A stretch of 64,000 nt of DNA from Coriaria nepalensis (lineage: Eukaryota; Streptophyta; Magnoliopsida; Cucurbitales; Coriariaceae): NCBI GenBank assembly GCA_027186245.1, contig CP114495.1:5471001-5535000 (forward strand). The letters are read 5' to 3'. A program made the translations under genes and the position numbers. The notes under the pieces are model-generated. The model was not told where the DNA came from. It made no database searches and saw only the letters and a list, made by a program, of their open reading frames with translations. Of the stretch, positions 37,371-51,929 are shown piece by piece (the stretch's first letter is position 1; each line of letters opens with the position of its first letter).

Positions 37371-40300
37371 AAGGTTAAACAAATGCACACTTGCCTTTAA
37401 ATAAGTCACTTGTAGGTTATGCATGAACTTCTTGTTTAAAGTGCGAAAATAGAATTCGTTTGAAATGTTTTCAAATGATTCATTGACTTGAATAGACTCA
37501 TTGAAATGATTTTAAGGTCAAACAAATGCACACTTGCCTTCAATAAGTCACTTGCAAGTTATGCATGAACTTCGTGTTTAAGGTGCGAGTATAGAATTTG
37601 TTTGAAATGTTTTCAAATGATTCATTGACTTGAATAAACTCATTGAAATGATTTTAAGGTTAAACAAACGCACACTTGCCGTCAATAAGTCATTGGCAAG
37701 TTATGCCCCACATCATGTTTAAAGTGTAGAAATAGAATTAGTTCGAATTGTTTTCTAATGATTCATTGAGTTGGATAGACTCATTGAAATGATTTCAAGG
37801 TTAAACAAATGCACACTTGCGTTCAATAAGTCACTTGCATGTTATTCACGAACTTCATATTTAACGTGTGAAAATAGAATGAGTTCGAATTGCTTTTTAA
37901 TGAATTATTGACATGAATAGACTCATTGAAATGATTTTTAGGTTAAACAAATGCACACTTGCCTTCAGTAAGTCATTGGCAAGTTATGCACGCACATCAT
38001 GTTTAAAGTGCGAAAATAGAATTCGTTCGAATTGTTTTCTAATGATTCATTGACTTGAATAGACTCGTTGAAATGATTTTAAGGTTAAACAAATGCACAC
38101 TTGCTTTTAATAAGTCACTTGCAATTTATGCATGAACTTCTTGTTTAAAGTGCGAATATAGAATTCGTTTGAAATGTTTTCAAATGATTCATTGACTTGA
38201 ATAGACTCATTGAAATAATTTTAAGGTTAAACAATTGCACACTTGCCTTCAATAAGTCACTGGCAAGTTAAGCACGCACATCATGTTTAAAATGCGAAAA
38301 TAGAATTAGTGCGAATTGCTTTCTAATGAATCATTGACTTGAATAGACTCATTCAAATAATTTTAAGGTTACACAAGTGCGCACTAGCCTTTAATAAGTA
38401 ATTTGCAAGTTATGCACGAACTTCGTGCTCCAAGTACGAAAATAGAATTCTGTCGAATTGCTTTATAATGATGCATTGACTTGAAGATACTCATTGAAAT
38501 GATTTTAAGGTTAAACAAAAGTGCACTTGCCTTTAATAAGTAATTTGCAAATTATGCATGAACTTCTGGTTTAAAGTGCGAATATAGAATTCGTTCAAAA
38601 TGTTTTCAAATGATTCATTTACTTGAATAGACTCATTAAAATGATTTTAATGTTAAACAAATGCTCACTTACCTTCAATAAGTCACTTGCAAGTTATGCA
38701 CGACCTTCATGTTTAAAGTGCGAAAATAGAGTTCGTTTGAATTATTTTCTACCGATTCATTGACTTGAATAGACTCATTGAAATGATTTTAAGGTTAAAC
38801 AAATGCTCACTTATCTTTAATAAGTCACTTGCAAGTTATGCATGAACTTCATATTTAAATTGCGAATATAGAATTCATTTGAAAGATTTTCAAATGATTC
38901 ATTGGCCTGAATAGATTCATTGAAATGATTTTAAAGTTAAACAAATGCTCACTTGCCTTCAATAAGTCACTGGCAAGTTATGCACGCACATCATGTTTAA
39001 AGTGCGAAAATAGAATTATTTCGAATTGCTTTCTAATGAATCATTGACCTAAATAGACTCATTGAAATGATTTTATTGTTAAACAAAGCCTCACTTACCT
39101 TCAATGAGTCACTTGCAAGTTATGCACAAACTTCATGTTTAAATTGCTTGAATAGAATTCGTTCAAATTGTTTTCTAATGATTCATTGACTTGAATAGAC
39201 TCATTGAAAAGATTTTAAGGTTAAACAAATGCACAGTTGCCTTCAATAAGTCACTTGTAGGTTATGCCTGAACTTCTTGTTTAAAGTGCGAATATACAAT
39301 TCGTTTGAAATGTTTTCAGATGATTCATTGACTTGAATAGACTCATTGAAATAATTTTAAGGTCAAACAAATGAATACTTGCCTTCAATAAGTAACTTGC
39401 AAGTTATGCACGAACTTCGTGTTTAAGGTGCGAGTATAGAATTCGTTTGAAATGTTTTCAAATGATTCATTGACTTGAATAGACTCATTAAAATGATTTT
39501 AAGATTAAACAAACGCACACTTGCCTTCAATAAGTCATTGGCAAGTTATGCCCCACATCATGTTTAAAGTGCGAATATAGAATTCGTTTGAAATATTTTC
39601 AAATGATTCATTGGCTTGAATAGATTCATTGAAATGATTTTAAAGTTAAACAAATGCTCACTTGCCTTCGATAAGTCACTGGCAAGTTATGCACGCACAT
39701 CGTGTTTAAAGTGCAAAAATAGAATTAGTTCGAATTGCTTTCTAATGAATCATTGACCTGAATAGACACATTGAAATGATTTTAATATTAAACAAAGGCT
39801 CACTTACCTTCAATAATTCACTTGCAAGTCATGCACAAACTTCATGTTTAAATTGCTTGAATAGAATTCGTTCAAATTGTTTTCTAATGATTCATTGACT
39901 TGAATAGACTCATTGAAAAGATTTTAAGGTTAAACAAATGCACAGTTGCCTTCAATAAGTCACTTGTAGGTTATGCATGAACTTCTTGTTTAAGGTGCGA
40001 GTATAGAATTCGTTTGAAATGTTTTCAAATGATTCATTGACTTGAATAGACTCAATGAAATGATTTTAAGATTAAACAAACGCACACTTGCCTTGAATAA
40101 GTCATTGGCAAGTTATGCCCCACATCATGTTTAAAGTGCGTAAATAGAATTAGTTCGAATTGCTTTCTAATGATTCATTGACTTGGATAGACTCATTGAA
40201 ATGATTTCAAGGTTAAACAAATGCACACTTGCGTTCAATAATTCATCTGCATGTTATTCACGAACTTCATATTTAAAGTGTGAAAATTGAATGAGTTCGA

Positions 40301-43055
40301 ATTGCTTTTTAATGAATTATTGACATGAATAGACTCATTGAAATGATTTTAAGGTTAAACAAATGCACACTTGCCTTCAGTAAGTCATTGGCAAGTTATG
40401 CCCGCACATCATGTTTAAAGTGCGAAAATAGAATTCGTTCGAATTGTTTTCTAATGATTCATTGACTTGAATAGACTCGTTGAAATGATTTTAAGGTTAA
40501 ACAAATGCACACTTGCTTTTAATAAGTCACTTGCAATTTATGCATGAACTTCTTGTTTAAAGTGCGAATATAGAATTCGTTTGAAATGTTTTCAAATGAT
40601 TCATTGACTTGAATAGACTCATTGAAATAATTTTAAGGTTAAACAATTGCACACTTGCCTTCAATAAGTCACTGGCATGTTATGCATGAACTTCGTGTTT
40701 AAGGTGCGAGTATAGAATTCGTTTGAAATGTTTTCAAATGATTCATTGACTTGAATAGACTCATTGAAATGATTTTAAGGTCAAACAAATGAATACTTGC
40801 CTTCAATAAGTCACTTGCAAGTTATGCATGAACTTCGTGTTTAAGGTGCGAGTATAGAATTCGTTTGAAATGTTTTCAAATGATTCATTGACTTGAATAG
40901 ACTCATTGAAATGATTTTAAGATTAAACAAACGCACACTTGCCTTGAATAAGTCATTGGCAAGTTATGCCCCACATCATGTTTAAAGTGCGTAAATAGAA
41001 TTAGTTCGAATTGCTTTCTAATGATTCATTGACTTGGATAGACTCATTGAAATGATTTCAAGGTTAAACAAATGCACACTTGCGTTCAATAATTCATCTG
41101 CATGTTATTCACGAACTTCATATTTAAAGTGTGAAAATTGAATGAGTTCGAATTGCTTTTTAATGAATTATTGACATGAATAGACTCATTGAAATGATTT
41201 TAAGGTTAAACAAATGCACACTTGCCTTCAGTAAGTCATTGGCAAGTTATGCCCGCACATCATGTTTAAAGTGCGAAAATAGAATTCGTTCGAATTGTTT
41301 TCTAATGATTCATTGACTTGAATAGACTCGTTGAAATGATTTTAAGGTTAAACAAATGCACACTTGCTTTTAATAAGTCACTTGCAATTTATGCATGAAC
41401 TTCTTGTTTAAAGTGCGAATATAGAATTCGTTTGAAATGTTTTCAAATGATTCATTGACTTGAATAGACTCATTGAAATAATTTTAAGGTTAAACAATTG
41501 CACACTTGCCTTCAATAAGTCACTGGCATGTTATACACGCACATCATGTTTAAAGTGAGAAAATAGAATTAGTTCGAATTGCTTTTTTAAGAATCATTGA
41601 CTTGAATAGACTCATTGAAATGATTTTAATGTTAAACAAATGCTCACTTATCTTTAATAAGTCATTTGCAAGTTATGCACGAACTTTATGTTTAAATTGC
41701 GAAAATAGAATTCATTCGAATTATTTTCTACTGATTCATTGACTTGAATAGACTCATTGAAATGATTTTAAGGTAGAACAAATGCACACTTTCCTTCAAT
41801 AAGTCACTTGCGAGTTATGCATTGACTTCTTGTTTAAAGTGCGAATATAGAATTAGTTTGAAATGTTTTCAAATGATTCATTTACTTGAATAGACTCATT
41901 AAAATGATTTAAATGTTAAACAAATGCTCACTTACCTTCAATAAGTCACTTGTAAGTTATGCACGAACTTCATGTTTAAAGTGTGAAAATAGAGTTCGTT
42001 TGAATTATTTTCTACCGATTCATTGACTTGAATAGACTCATTGAAATGATTTTAAGGTTAAACAAATGCTCACTTATCTTTAATAAGTCACTTGCAAGTT
42101 ATGCATGAATTTCATGTTTAAAGTGCGAATATAGAATTCGTTTGAAATATTTTCAAATGATTCATTGGCTTGAATAGATTCATTGAAATGATTATAAAGT
42201 TAAACAAATGCTCACTTGCCTTCGATAAGTCACTTGCAAGTTATGCACGCACATCATGTTTAAAGTGCGAAAATAGAATTAGTTCGAATTGCTTTCTAAT
42301 GAATCATTGATTTGAATAGACTCATTGAAATATTTTAATGTTAAACAAAGGCTCACTTACCTTCAATAAGTCACTTGCAAGTCATGCACAAACTTCATGT
42401 TTAAATTGCTTGAATAGAATTCGTTCGAATTGTTTTCTAATGATTCCTTGACTTGAATAGACTCATTGAAAAGATTTTAAGGTTAAACAAATGCACACTT
42501 GCCTTCAATAAGTCACTTGTAGGTTATGCATGAACTTCCTGTTTAAAGTGCAAATATATAATTTGTTTGAAATGTTTTCAAATGATTCATTGACTTGAAT
42601 AGACTCATTGAAATGATTTTAAGGTCAAACAAATGCACGCTTGCCTTCAATAAGTCACTTGCAAGTTATGCATGAACTTCGTGTTTAAGGTGCGAGTATA
42701 GAATTCGTTTGAAATGTTTTCAAATGATTCATTGACTTGAATAGACTCATTGAAATGATTTTAAGGTTAAACAAACGCACACTTGCCGTCAATAAGTCAT
42801 TGGCAAGTTATGCCCCACATCATGTTTAAAGCGCGTAAATAGAATTAGTTCGAATTGCTTTCTAATGATTCATTGACTTGGATAGACTAATTGAAATGAT
42901 TTCAAGGTTAAACAAATGCACACTTGCGTTCAATAAGTCATCTGCATGTTATTCACGAACTTCATATTTAAAGTGCGAAAATAGAATGAGTTCGAATTAC
43001 TTTTTAATGAATTATTGACTTGAATAGACTCATTGAAATGATTTTAAGGTTAAAC
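37370..43055 (+). repeat. Satellite block S1, repeated at about 46023-51708 (offset 8653 bp)
   Basis: Rare variants recur at exactly 8653 bp: GCCTTTAAATAAG at 37393 and 46046; CACTGGCATGTTATACACG at 41521 and 50174; TTCATATTTAAAGTG at 42961 and 51614. Between them the two copies differ by only a few single bases that I could find (for example near 38592/47245, 39050/47703 and 42140/50793). 8653 bp is about 61 monomers. Correspondence breaks near 43060/51713. Confidence 0.85.
40000..41700 (+). repeat. 851-bp (6-monomer) tandem duplication inside S1
   Basis: The variants CGCACACTTGCCTTGAATAA (40081 and 40932) and GACTCATTGAAATGATTTCA (40190 and 41041) recur 851 bp apart with all neighbouring variants in the same order. 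The same tandem pair is present in the second S1 copy at about 48650-50350. Confidence 0.82.
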
Positions 43056-46000
43056 AAATGCACGCTTGCCTTCAATAAGTCACTTGCAAGTTATGCATGA
43101 ACTTCGTGTTTAAGGTGCGAGTATAGAATTCGTTTGAAATGTTTTCAAATGATTCATTGACTTGAATAGACTCATTGAAATGATTTTAAGATTAAACAAA
43201 CGCACACTTGCCTTGAATAAGTCATTGGCAAGTTATGCCCCACATCATGTTTAAAGTGCGTAAATAGAATTAGTTCGAATTGCTTTCTAATGATTCATTG
43301 ACTTGGATAGACTCATTGAAATGATTTCAAGGTTAAACAAATGCACACTTGCGTTCAATAAGTCACTTGCATATTAGTCACGAACTTCATATTTAAAGTG
43401 TGAAAATAGAATGAGTTCGAATTGCTTTTTAATGAATTATTGACTTGAATAGACTCATTGAAATGATTTTAAGGTAGAACAAATGCACACTTTCCTTCAA
43501 TAAGTCACTTGCAAGTTATGCCTTGACTTCTTGTTTAAAATGCGAATATAGAATTCGTTTGAAATGTTTTCAAATGATTCATTTACATGAATAGACTCAT
43601 TAAAATGATTTTAATGTTAAACAAATGCTCACTTACCTTTAATAAGTCACTTGTAAGTTATGCACGAACTTCATGTTTAAAGTGCGAAAATAGAGTTCGT
43701 TTGAATTATTTTCTACCGATTCATTGACTTCAATAGGCTCATTGAAATGATTTTAAGGTTAAACAAATGCTCACTTATCTTTAATAACTCACTTGCACGT
43801 CATGCATGAACTTCATGTTTAAAGTGCGAATATAGAATTCGTTTGAAATGTTTTCAAATTATTCATTGGCTTGAATAGATTCATTGAAATGATTTTAATA
43901 TTAAACAAATGCTCACTTGCCTTCAATAAGTCACTGGCAAGTTATGCACGCACATCATGTTTAAAGTGCGAAAATAGAATTAGTTCGAATTGCTTTCTAA
44001 TGAATCATTGACTTGAATAGACTCATTGAAATGATTTTAATGTTAAAAAAGGCACACTTACCTTCAATAAGTCACTTGCAAGTTATGCACAAACTTCATG
44101 TTTAAATTGCTTGAATAGAATTCGTTCGAATTGTTTTCTAATGATTCCTTGACTTGAATAGACTCATTGAAAAGATTTTAAGGTTAAACAAATGCACACT
44201 TGCCTTCAATAAGTCACTTGTAAGTTATGCATGAACTTCCTGTTTAAAGTGTGAAAATAGAGTTCGTTTGAATTATTTTCTACCGATTCATTGACTTGAA
44301 TACACTCATTGAAATGATTTTAAGGTCAAACAAATGCACACATGCCTTCAATAAGTCACTTGCAAGTTATGCATGAACTTCGTGTTTAAGGTGCGAGTAT
44401 AGAATTCGTTTGAAATGTTTTCAAATGATTCATTGACTTGAATAGACTCATTGAAATGATTTTAAGATTAAACAAACGCACACTTGCCTTGAATAAGTCA
44501 TTGGCAAGTTATGCCCCACATCATGTTTAAAGTGCGTAAATAGAATTAGTTCGAATTGCTTTCTAATGATTCATTGACTTGGATAGACTCATTGAAATGA
44601 TTTCAAGGTTAAACAAATGCACACTTGCGTTCAATAATTCATCTGCATGTTATTCACGAACTTCATATTTAAAGTGTGAAAATAGAATGAGTTCGAATTG
44701 CTTTTTAATGAATTATTGACATGAATAGACTCATTGAAATGATTTTAAGGTTAAACAAATGCACACTTTCCTTCAATAAGTCACTTGCAAGTTATGCACG
44801 CACATCATGTTTAAAGTGCGAAAATAGAATTCGTTCGAATTGTTTTCTAATGATTCATTGACTTGAATACACTCGTTGAAATGATTTTAAGGTTAAACAA
44901 ATGCACACTTGCTTTTAATAAGTCACTTGCAATTTATGCATGAACTTCTTGTTTAAAGTGCGAATATAGAATTCGTTTGAAATGTTTTCAAATGATTCAT
45001 TGACTTGAATAGACTCATTGAAATAATTTTAAGGTTAAACAATTGCACACTTGCCTTCAATAAGTCACTGGCATGTTATACACGCACATCATGTTTAAAG
45101 TGAGAAAATAGAATTAGTTCGAATTGCTTTTTTAAGAATCATTGACTTGAATAGACTCATTGAAATGATTTTAATGTTAAACAAATGCTCACTTATCTTT
45201 AATAAGTCATTTGCAAGTTATGCACGAACTTTATGTTTAAATTGCGAAAATAGAATTCATTCGAATTATTTTCTACTGATTCATTGACTTGAATAGACTC
45301 ATTGAAATGATTTTAAGGTAGAACAAATGCACACTTTCCTTCAATAAGTCACTTGCGAGTTATGCATTGACTTCTTGTTTAAAGTGCGAATATAGAATTA
45401 GTTTGAAATGTTTTCAAATGATTCATTTACTTGAATAGACTCATTAAAATGATTTAAATGTTAAACAAATGCTCACTTACCTTCAATAAGTCACTTGTAA
45501 GTTATGCACGAACTTCATGTTTAAAGTGCGAAAATAGAGTTCGTTTGAATTATTTTCTACCGATTCATTGACTTCAATAGGCTCATTGAAATGATTTTAA
45601 GGTTAAACAAATGCTCACTTATCTTTAATAAGTCACTTGCACGTCATGCATGAACTTCATGTTTAAAGTGCGAATATAGAATTCGTTTGAAATGTTTTCA
45701 AATTATTCATTGGCTTGAATAGATTCATTGAAATGATTTTAATATTAAACAAATGCTCACTTGCCTTCAATAAGTCACTGGCAAGTTATGCACGCACATC
45801 ATGTTTAAAGTGCGAAAATAGAATTAGTTCGAATTGCTTTCTAATGAATCATTGACTTGAATAGACTCATTGAAATGATTTTAATGTTAAAAAAGGCACA
45901 CTTACCTTCAATAAGTCACTTGCAAGTTATGCACAAACTTCATGTTTAAATTGCTTGAATAGAATTCGTTCGAATTGTTTTCTAATGATTCATTGACTTG

Positions 46001-49000
46001 AATAGACTTGTTGAAATGATTTTAAGGTTAAACAAATGCACACTTGCCTTTAAATAAGTCACTTGTAGGTTATGCATGAACTTCTTGTTTAAAGTGCGAA
46101 AATAGAATTCGTTTGAAATGTTTTCAAATGATTCATTGACTTGAATAGACTCATTGAAATGATTTTAAGGTCAAACAAATGCACACTTGCCTTCAATAAG
46201 TCACTTGCAAGTTATGCATGAACTTCGTGTTTAAGGTGCGAGTATAGAATTTGTTTGAAATGTTTTCAAATGATTCATTGACTTGAATAAACTCATTGAA
46301 ATGATTTTAAGGTTAAACAAACGCACACTTGCCGTCAATAAGTCATTGGCAAGTTATGCCCCACATCATGTTTAAAGTGTAGAAATAGAATTAGTTCGAA
46401 TTGTTTTCTAATGATTCATTGAGTTGGATAGACTCATTGAAATGATTTCAAGGTTAAACAAATGCACACTTGCGTTCAATAAGTCACTTGCATGTTATTC
46501 ACGAACTTCATATTTAACGTGTGAAAATAGAATGAGTTCGAATTGCTTTTTAATGAATTATTGACATGAATAGACTCATTGAAATGATTTTTAGGTTAAA
46601 CAAATGCACACTTGCCTTCAGTAAGTCATTGGCAAGTTATGCACGCACATCATGTTTAAAGTGCGAAAATAGAATTCGTTCGAATTGTTTTCTAATGATT
46701 CATTGACTTGAATAGACTCGTTGAAATGATTTTAAGGTTAAACAAATGCACACTTGCTTTTAATAAGTCACTTGCAATTTATGCATGAACTTCTTGTTTA
46801 AAGTGCGAATATAGAATTCGTTTGAAATGTTTTCAAATGATTCATTGACTTGAATAGACTCATTGAAATAATTTTAAGGTTAAACAATTGCACACTTGCC
46901 TTCAATAAGTCACTGGCAAGTTAAGCACGCACATCATGTTTAAAATGCGAAAATAGAATTAGTGCGAATTGCTTTCTAATGAATCATTGACTTGAATAGA
47001 CTCATTCAAATAATTTTAAGGTTACACAAGTGCGCACTAGCCTTTAATAAGTAATTTGCAAGTTATGCACGAACTTCGTGCTCCAAGTACGAAAATAGAA
47101 TTCTGTCGAATTGCTTTATAATGATGCATTGACTTGAAGATACTCATTGAAATGATTTTAAGGTTAAACAAAAGTGCACTTGCCTTTAATAAGTAATTTG
47201 CAAATTATGCATGAACTTCTGGTTTAAAGTGCGAATATAGAATTCGTTCGAAATGTTTTCAAATGATTCATTTACTTGAATAGACTCATTAAAATGATTT
47301 TAATGTTAAACAAATGCTCACTTACCTTCAATAAGTCACTTGCAAGTTATGCACGACCTTCATGTTTAAAGTGCGAAAATAGAGTTCGTTTGAATTATTT
47401 TCTACCGATTCATTGACTTGAATAGACTCATTGAAATGATTTTAAGGTTAAACAAATGCTCACTTATCTTTAATAAGTCACTTGCAAGTTATGCATGAAC
47501 TTCATATTTAAATTGCGAATATAGAATTCATTTGAAAGATTTTCAAATGATTCATTGGCCTGAATAGATTCATTGAAATGATTTTAAAGTTAAACAAATG
47601 CTCACTTGCCTTCAATAAGTCACTGGCAAGTTATGCACGCACATCATGTTTAAAGTGCGAAAATAGAATTATTTCGAATTGCTTTCTAATGAATCATTGA
47701 CCTGAATAGACTCATTGAAATGATTTTATTGTTAAACAAAGCCTCACTTACCTTCAATGAGTCACTTGCAAGTTATGCACAAACTTCATGTTTAAATTGC
47801 TTGAATAGAATTCGTTCAAATTGTTTTCTAATGATTCATTGACTTGAATAGACTCATTGAAAAGATTTTAAGGTTAAACAAATGCACAGTTGCCTTCAAT
47901 AAGTCACTTGTAGGTTATGCCTGAACTTCTTGTTTAAAGTGCGAATATACAATTCGTTTGAAATGTTTTCAGATGATTCATTGACTTGAATAGACTCATT
48001 GAAATAATTTTAAGGTCAAACAAATGAATACTTGCCTTCAATAAGTAACTTGCAAGTTATGCACGAACTTCGTGTTTAAGGTGCGAGTATAGAATTCGTT
48101 TGAAATGTTTTCAAATGATTCATTGACTTGAATAGACTCATTAAAATGATTTTAAGATTAAACAAACGCACACTTGCCTTCAATAAGTCATTGGCAAGTT
48201 ATGCCCCACATCATGTTTAAAGTGCGAATATAGAATTCGTTTGAAATATTTTCAAATGATTCATTGGCTTGAATAGATTCATTGAAATGATTTTAAAGTT
48301 AAACAAATGCTCACTTGCCTTCGATAAGTCACTGGCAAGTTATGCACGCACATCGTGTTTAAAGTGCAAAAATAGAATTAGTTCGAATTGCTTTCTAATG
48401 AATCATTGACCTGAATAGACACATTGAAATGATTTTAATATTAAACAAAGGCTCACTTACCTTCAATAATTCACTTGCAAGTCATGCACAAACTTCATGT
48501 TTAAATTGCTTGAATAGAATTCGTTCAAATTGTTTTCTAATGATTCATTGACTTGAATAGACTCATTGAAAAGATTTTAAGGTTAAACAAATGCACAGTT
48601 GCCTTCAATAAGTCACTTGTAGGTTATGCATGAACTTCTTGTTTAAGGTGCGAGTATAGAATTCGTTTGAAATGTTTTCAAATGATTCATTGACTTGAAT
48701 AGACTCATTGAAATGATTTTAAGATTAAACAAACGCACACTTGCCTTGAATAAGTCATTGGCAAGTTATGCCCCACATCATGTTTAAAGTGCGTAAATAG
48801 AATTAGTTCGAATTGCTTTCTAATGATTCATTGACTTGGATAGACTCATTGAAATGATTTCAAGGTTAAACAAATGCACACTTGCGTTCAATAATTCATC
48901 TGCATGTTATTCACGAACTTCATATTTAAAGTGTGAAAATTGAATGAGTTCGAATTGCTTTTTAATGAATTATTGACATGAATAGACTCATTGAAATGAT

Positions 49001-49105
49001 TTTAAGGTTAAACAAATGCACACTTGCCTTCAGTAAGTCATTGGCAAGTTATGCCCGCACATCATGTTTAAAGTGCGAAAATAGAATTCGTTCGAATTGT
49101 TTTCT
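43055..49105 (+). repeat. Satellite block S2, repeated at about 57950-64000 (offset 14895 bp)
   Basis: Markers recur at 14895 bp: CGCTTGCC at 43063 and 57958; GCCTTTAAATAAG at 46046 and 60941; GGTGCGAGT at 48647 and 63542. The last bases of the window also match 49066-49105. I found no mismatch at the points compared over about 6 kb. The right limit is set by the window end, so the true block may be longer. 14895 bp is about 105 monomers. Confidence 0.85.
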
Positions 49106-51929
49106 AATGATTCATTGACTTGAATAGACTCGTTGAAATGATTTTAAGGTTAAACAAATGCACACTTGCTTTTAATAAGTCACTTGCAATTTATGCATGA
49201 ACTTCTTGTTTAAAGTGCGAATATAGAATTCGTTTGAAATGTTTTCAAATGATTCATTGACTTGAATAGACTCATTGAAATAATTTTAAGGTTAAAGAAT
49301 TGCACACTTGCCTTCAATAAGTCACTGGCATGTTATGCATGAACTTCGTGTTTAAGGTGCGAGTATAGAATTCGTTTGAAATGTTTTCAAATGATTCATT
49401 GACTTGAATAGACTCATTGAAATGATTTTAAGGTCAAACAAATGAATACTTGCCTTCAATAAGTCACTTGCAAGTTATGCATGAACTTCGTGTTTAAGGT
49501 GCGAGTATAGAATTCGTTTGAAATGTTTTCAAATGATTCATTGACTTGAATAGACTCATTGAAATGATTTTAAGATTAAACAAATGCACACTTGCCTTGA
49601 ATAAGTCATTGGCAAGTTATGCCCCACATCATGTTTAAAGTGCGTAAATAGAATTAGTTCGAATTGCTTTCTAATGATTCATTGACTTGGATAGACTCAT
49701 TGAAATGATTTCAAGGTTAAACAAATGCACACTTGCGTTCAATAATTCATCTGCATGTTATTCACGAACTTCATATTTAAAGTGTGAAAATTGAATGAGT
49801 TCGAATTGCTTTTTAATGAATTATTGACATGAATAGACTCATTGAAATGATTTTAAGGTTAAACAAATGCACACTTGCCTTCAGTAAGTCATTGGCAAGT
49901 TATGCCCGCACATCATGTTTAAAGTGCGAAAATAGAATTCGTTCGAATTGTTTTCTAATGATTCATTGACTTGAATAGACTCGTTGAAATGATTTTAAGG
50001 TTAAACAAATGCACACTTGCTTTTAATAAGTCACTTGCAATTTATGCATGAACTTCTTGTTTAAAGTGCGAATATAGAATTCGTTTGAAATGTTTTCAAA
50101 TGATTCATTGACTTGAATAGACTCATTGAAATAATTTTAAGGTTAAACAATTGCACACTTGCCTTCAATAAGTCACTGGCATGTTATACACGCACATCAT
50201 GTTTAAAGTGAGAAAATAGAATTAGTTCGAATTGCTTTTTTAAGAATCATTGACTTGAATAGACTCATTGAAATGATTTTAATGTTAAACAAATGCTCAC
50301 TTATCTTTAATAAGTCATTTGCAAGTTATGCACGAACTTTATGTTTAAATTGCGAAAATAGAATTCATTCGAATTATTTTCTACTGATTCATTGACTTGA
50401 ATAGACTCATTGAAATGATTTTAAGGTAGAACAAATGCACACTTTCCTTCAATAAGTCACTTGCGAGTTATGCATTGACTTCTTGTTTAAAGTGCGAATA
50501 TAGAATTAGTTTGAAATGTTTTCAAATGATTCATTTACTTGAATAGACTCATTAAAATGATTTAAATGTTAAACAAATGCTCACTTACCTTCAATAAGTC
50601 ACTTGTAAGTTATGCACGAACTTCATGTTTAAAGTGTGAAAATAGAGTTCGTTTGAATTATTTTCTACCGATTCATTGACTTGAATAGACTCATTGAAAT
50701 GATTTTAAGGTTAAACAAATGCTCACTTATCTTTAATAAGTCACTTGCAAGTTATGCATGAATTTCATGTTTAAAGTGCGAATATAGAATTCATTTGAAA
50801 TATTTTCAAATGATTCATTGGCTTGAATAGATTCATTGAAATGATTATAAAGTTAAACAAATGCTCACTTGCCTTCGATAAGTCACTTGCAAGTTATGCA
50901 CGCACATCATGTTTAAAGTGCGAAAATAGAATTAGTTCGAATTGCTTTCTAATGAATCATTGATTTGAATAGACTCATTGAAATATTTTAATGTTAAACA
51001 AAGGCTCACTTACCTTCAATAAGTCACTTGCAAGTCATGCACAAACTTCATGTTTAAATTGCTTGAATAGAATTCGTTCGAATTGTTTTCTAATGATTCC
51101 TTGACTTGAATAGACTCATTGAAAAGATTTTAAGGTTAAACAAATGCACACTTGCCTTCAATAAGTCACTTGTAGGTTATGCATGAACTTCCTGTTTAAA
51201 GTGCAAATATATAATTTGTTTGAAATGTTTTCAAATGATTCATTGACTTGAATAGACTCATTGAAATGATTTTAAGGTCAAACAAATGCACGCTTGCCTT
51301 CAATAAGTCACTTGCAAGTTATGCATGAACTTCGTGTTTAAGGTGCGAGTATAGAATTCGTTTGAAATGTTTTCAAATGATTCATTGACTTGAATAGACT
51401 CATTGAAATGATTTTAAGGTTAAACAAACGCACACTTGCCGTCAATAAGTCATTGGCAAGTTATGCCCCACATCATGTTTAAAGCGCGTAAATAGAATTA
51501 GTTCGAATTGCTTTCTAATGATTCATTGACTTGGATAGACTAATTGAAATGATTTCAAGGTTAAACAAATGCACACTTGCGTTCAATAAGTCATCTGCAT
51601 GTTATTCACGAACTTCATATTTAAAGTGTGAAAATAGAATGAGTTCGAATTACTTTTTAATGAATTATTGACTTGAATAGACTCATTGAAATGATTTTGA
51701 GGTTAAACAAATGCACACTTGCCTTCAGTAAGTCATTGGCAAGTTATGCACGCACATCATGTTTAAAGTGCGAAAATAGAATTCGTTCGAATTGTTTTCT
51801 AATGATTCATTGACTTGAATAGACTTGTTGAAATGATTTTAAGGTTAAACAAATGCACACTTGCCGTTAATAAGTCACTTGCAATTTATGCATGAACTTC
51901 TTGTTTAAAGTGCGAATATAGAATTCGTT

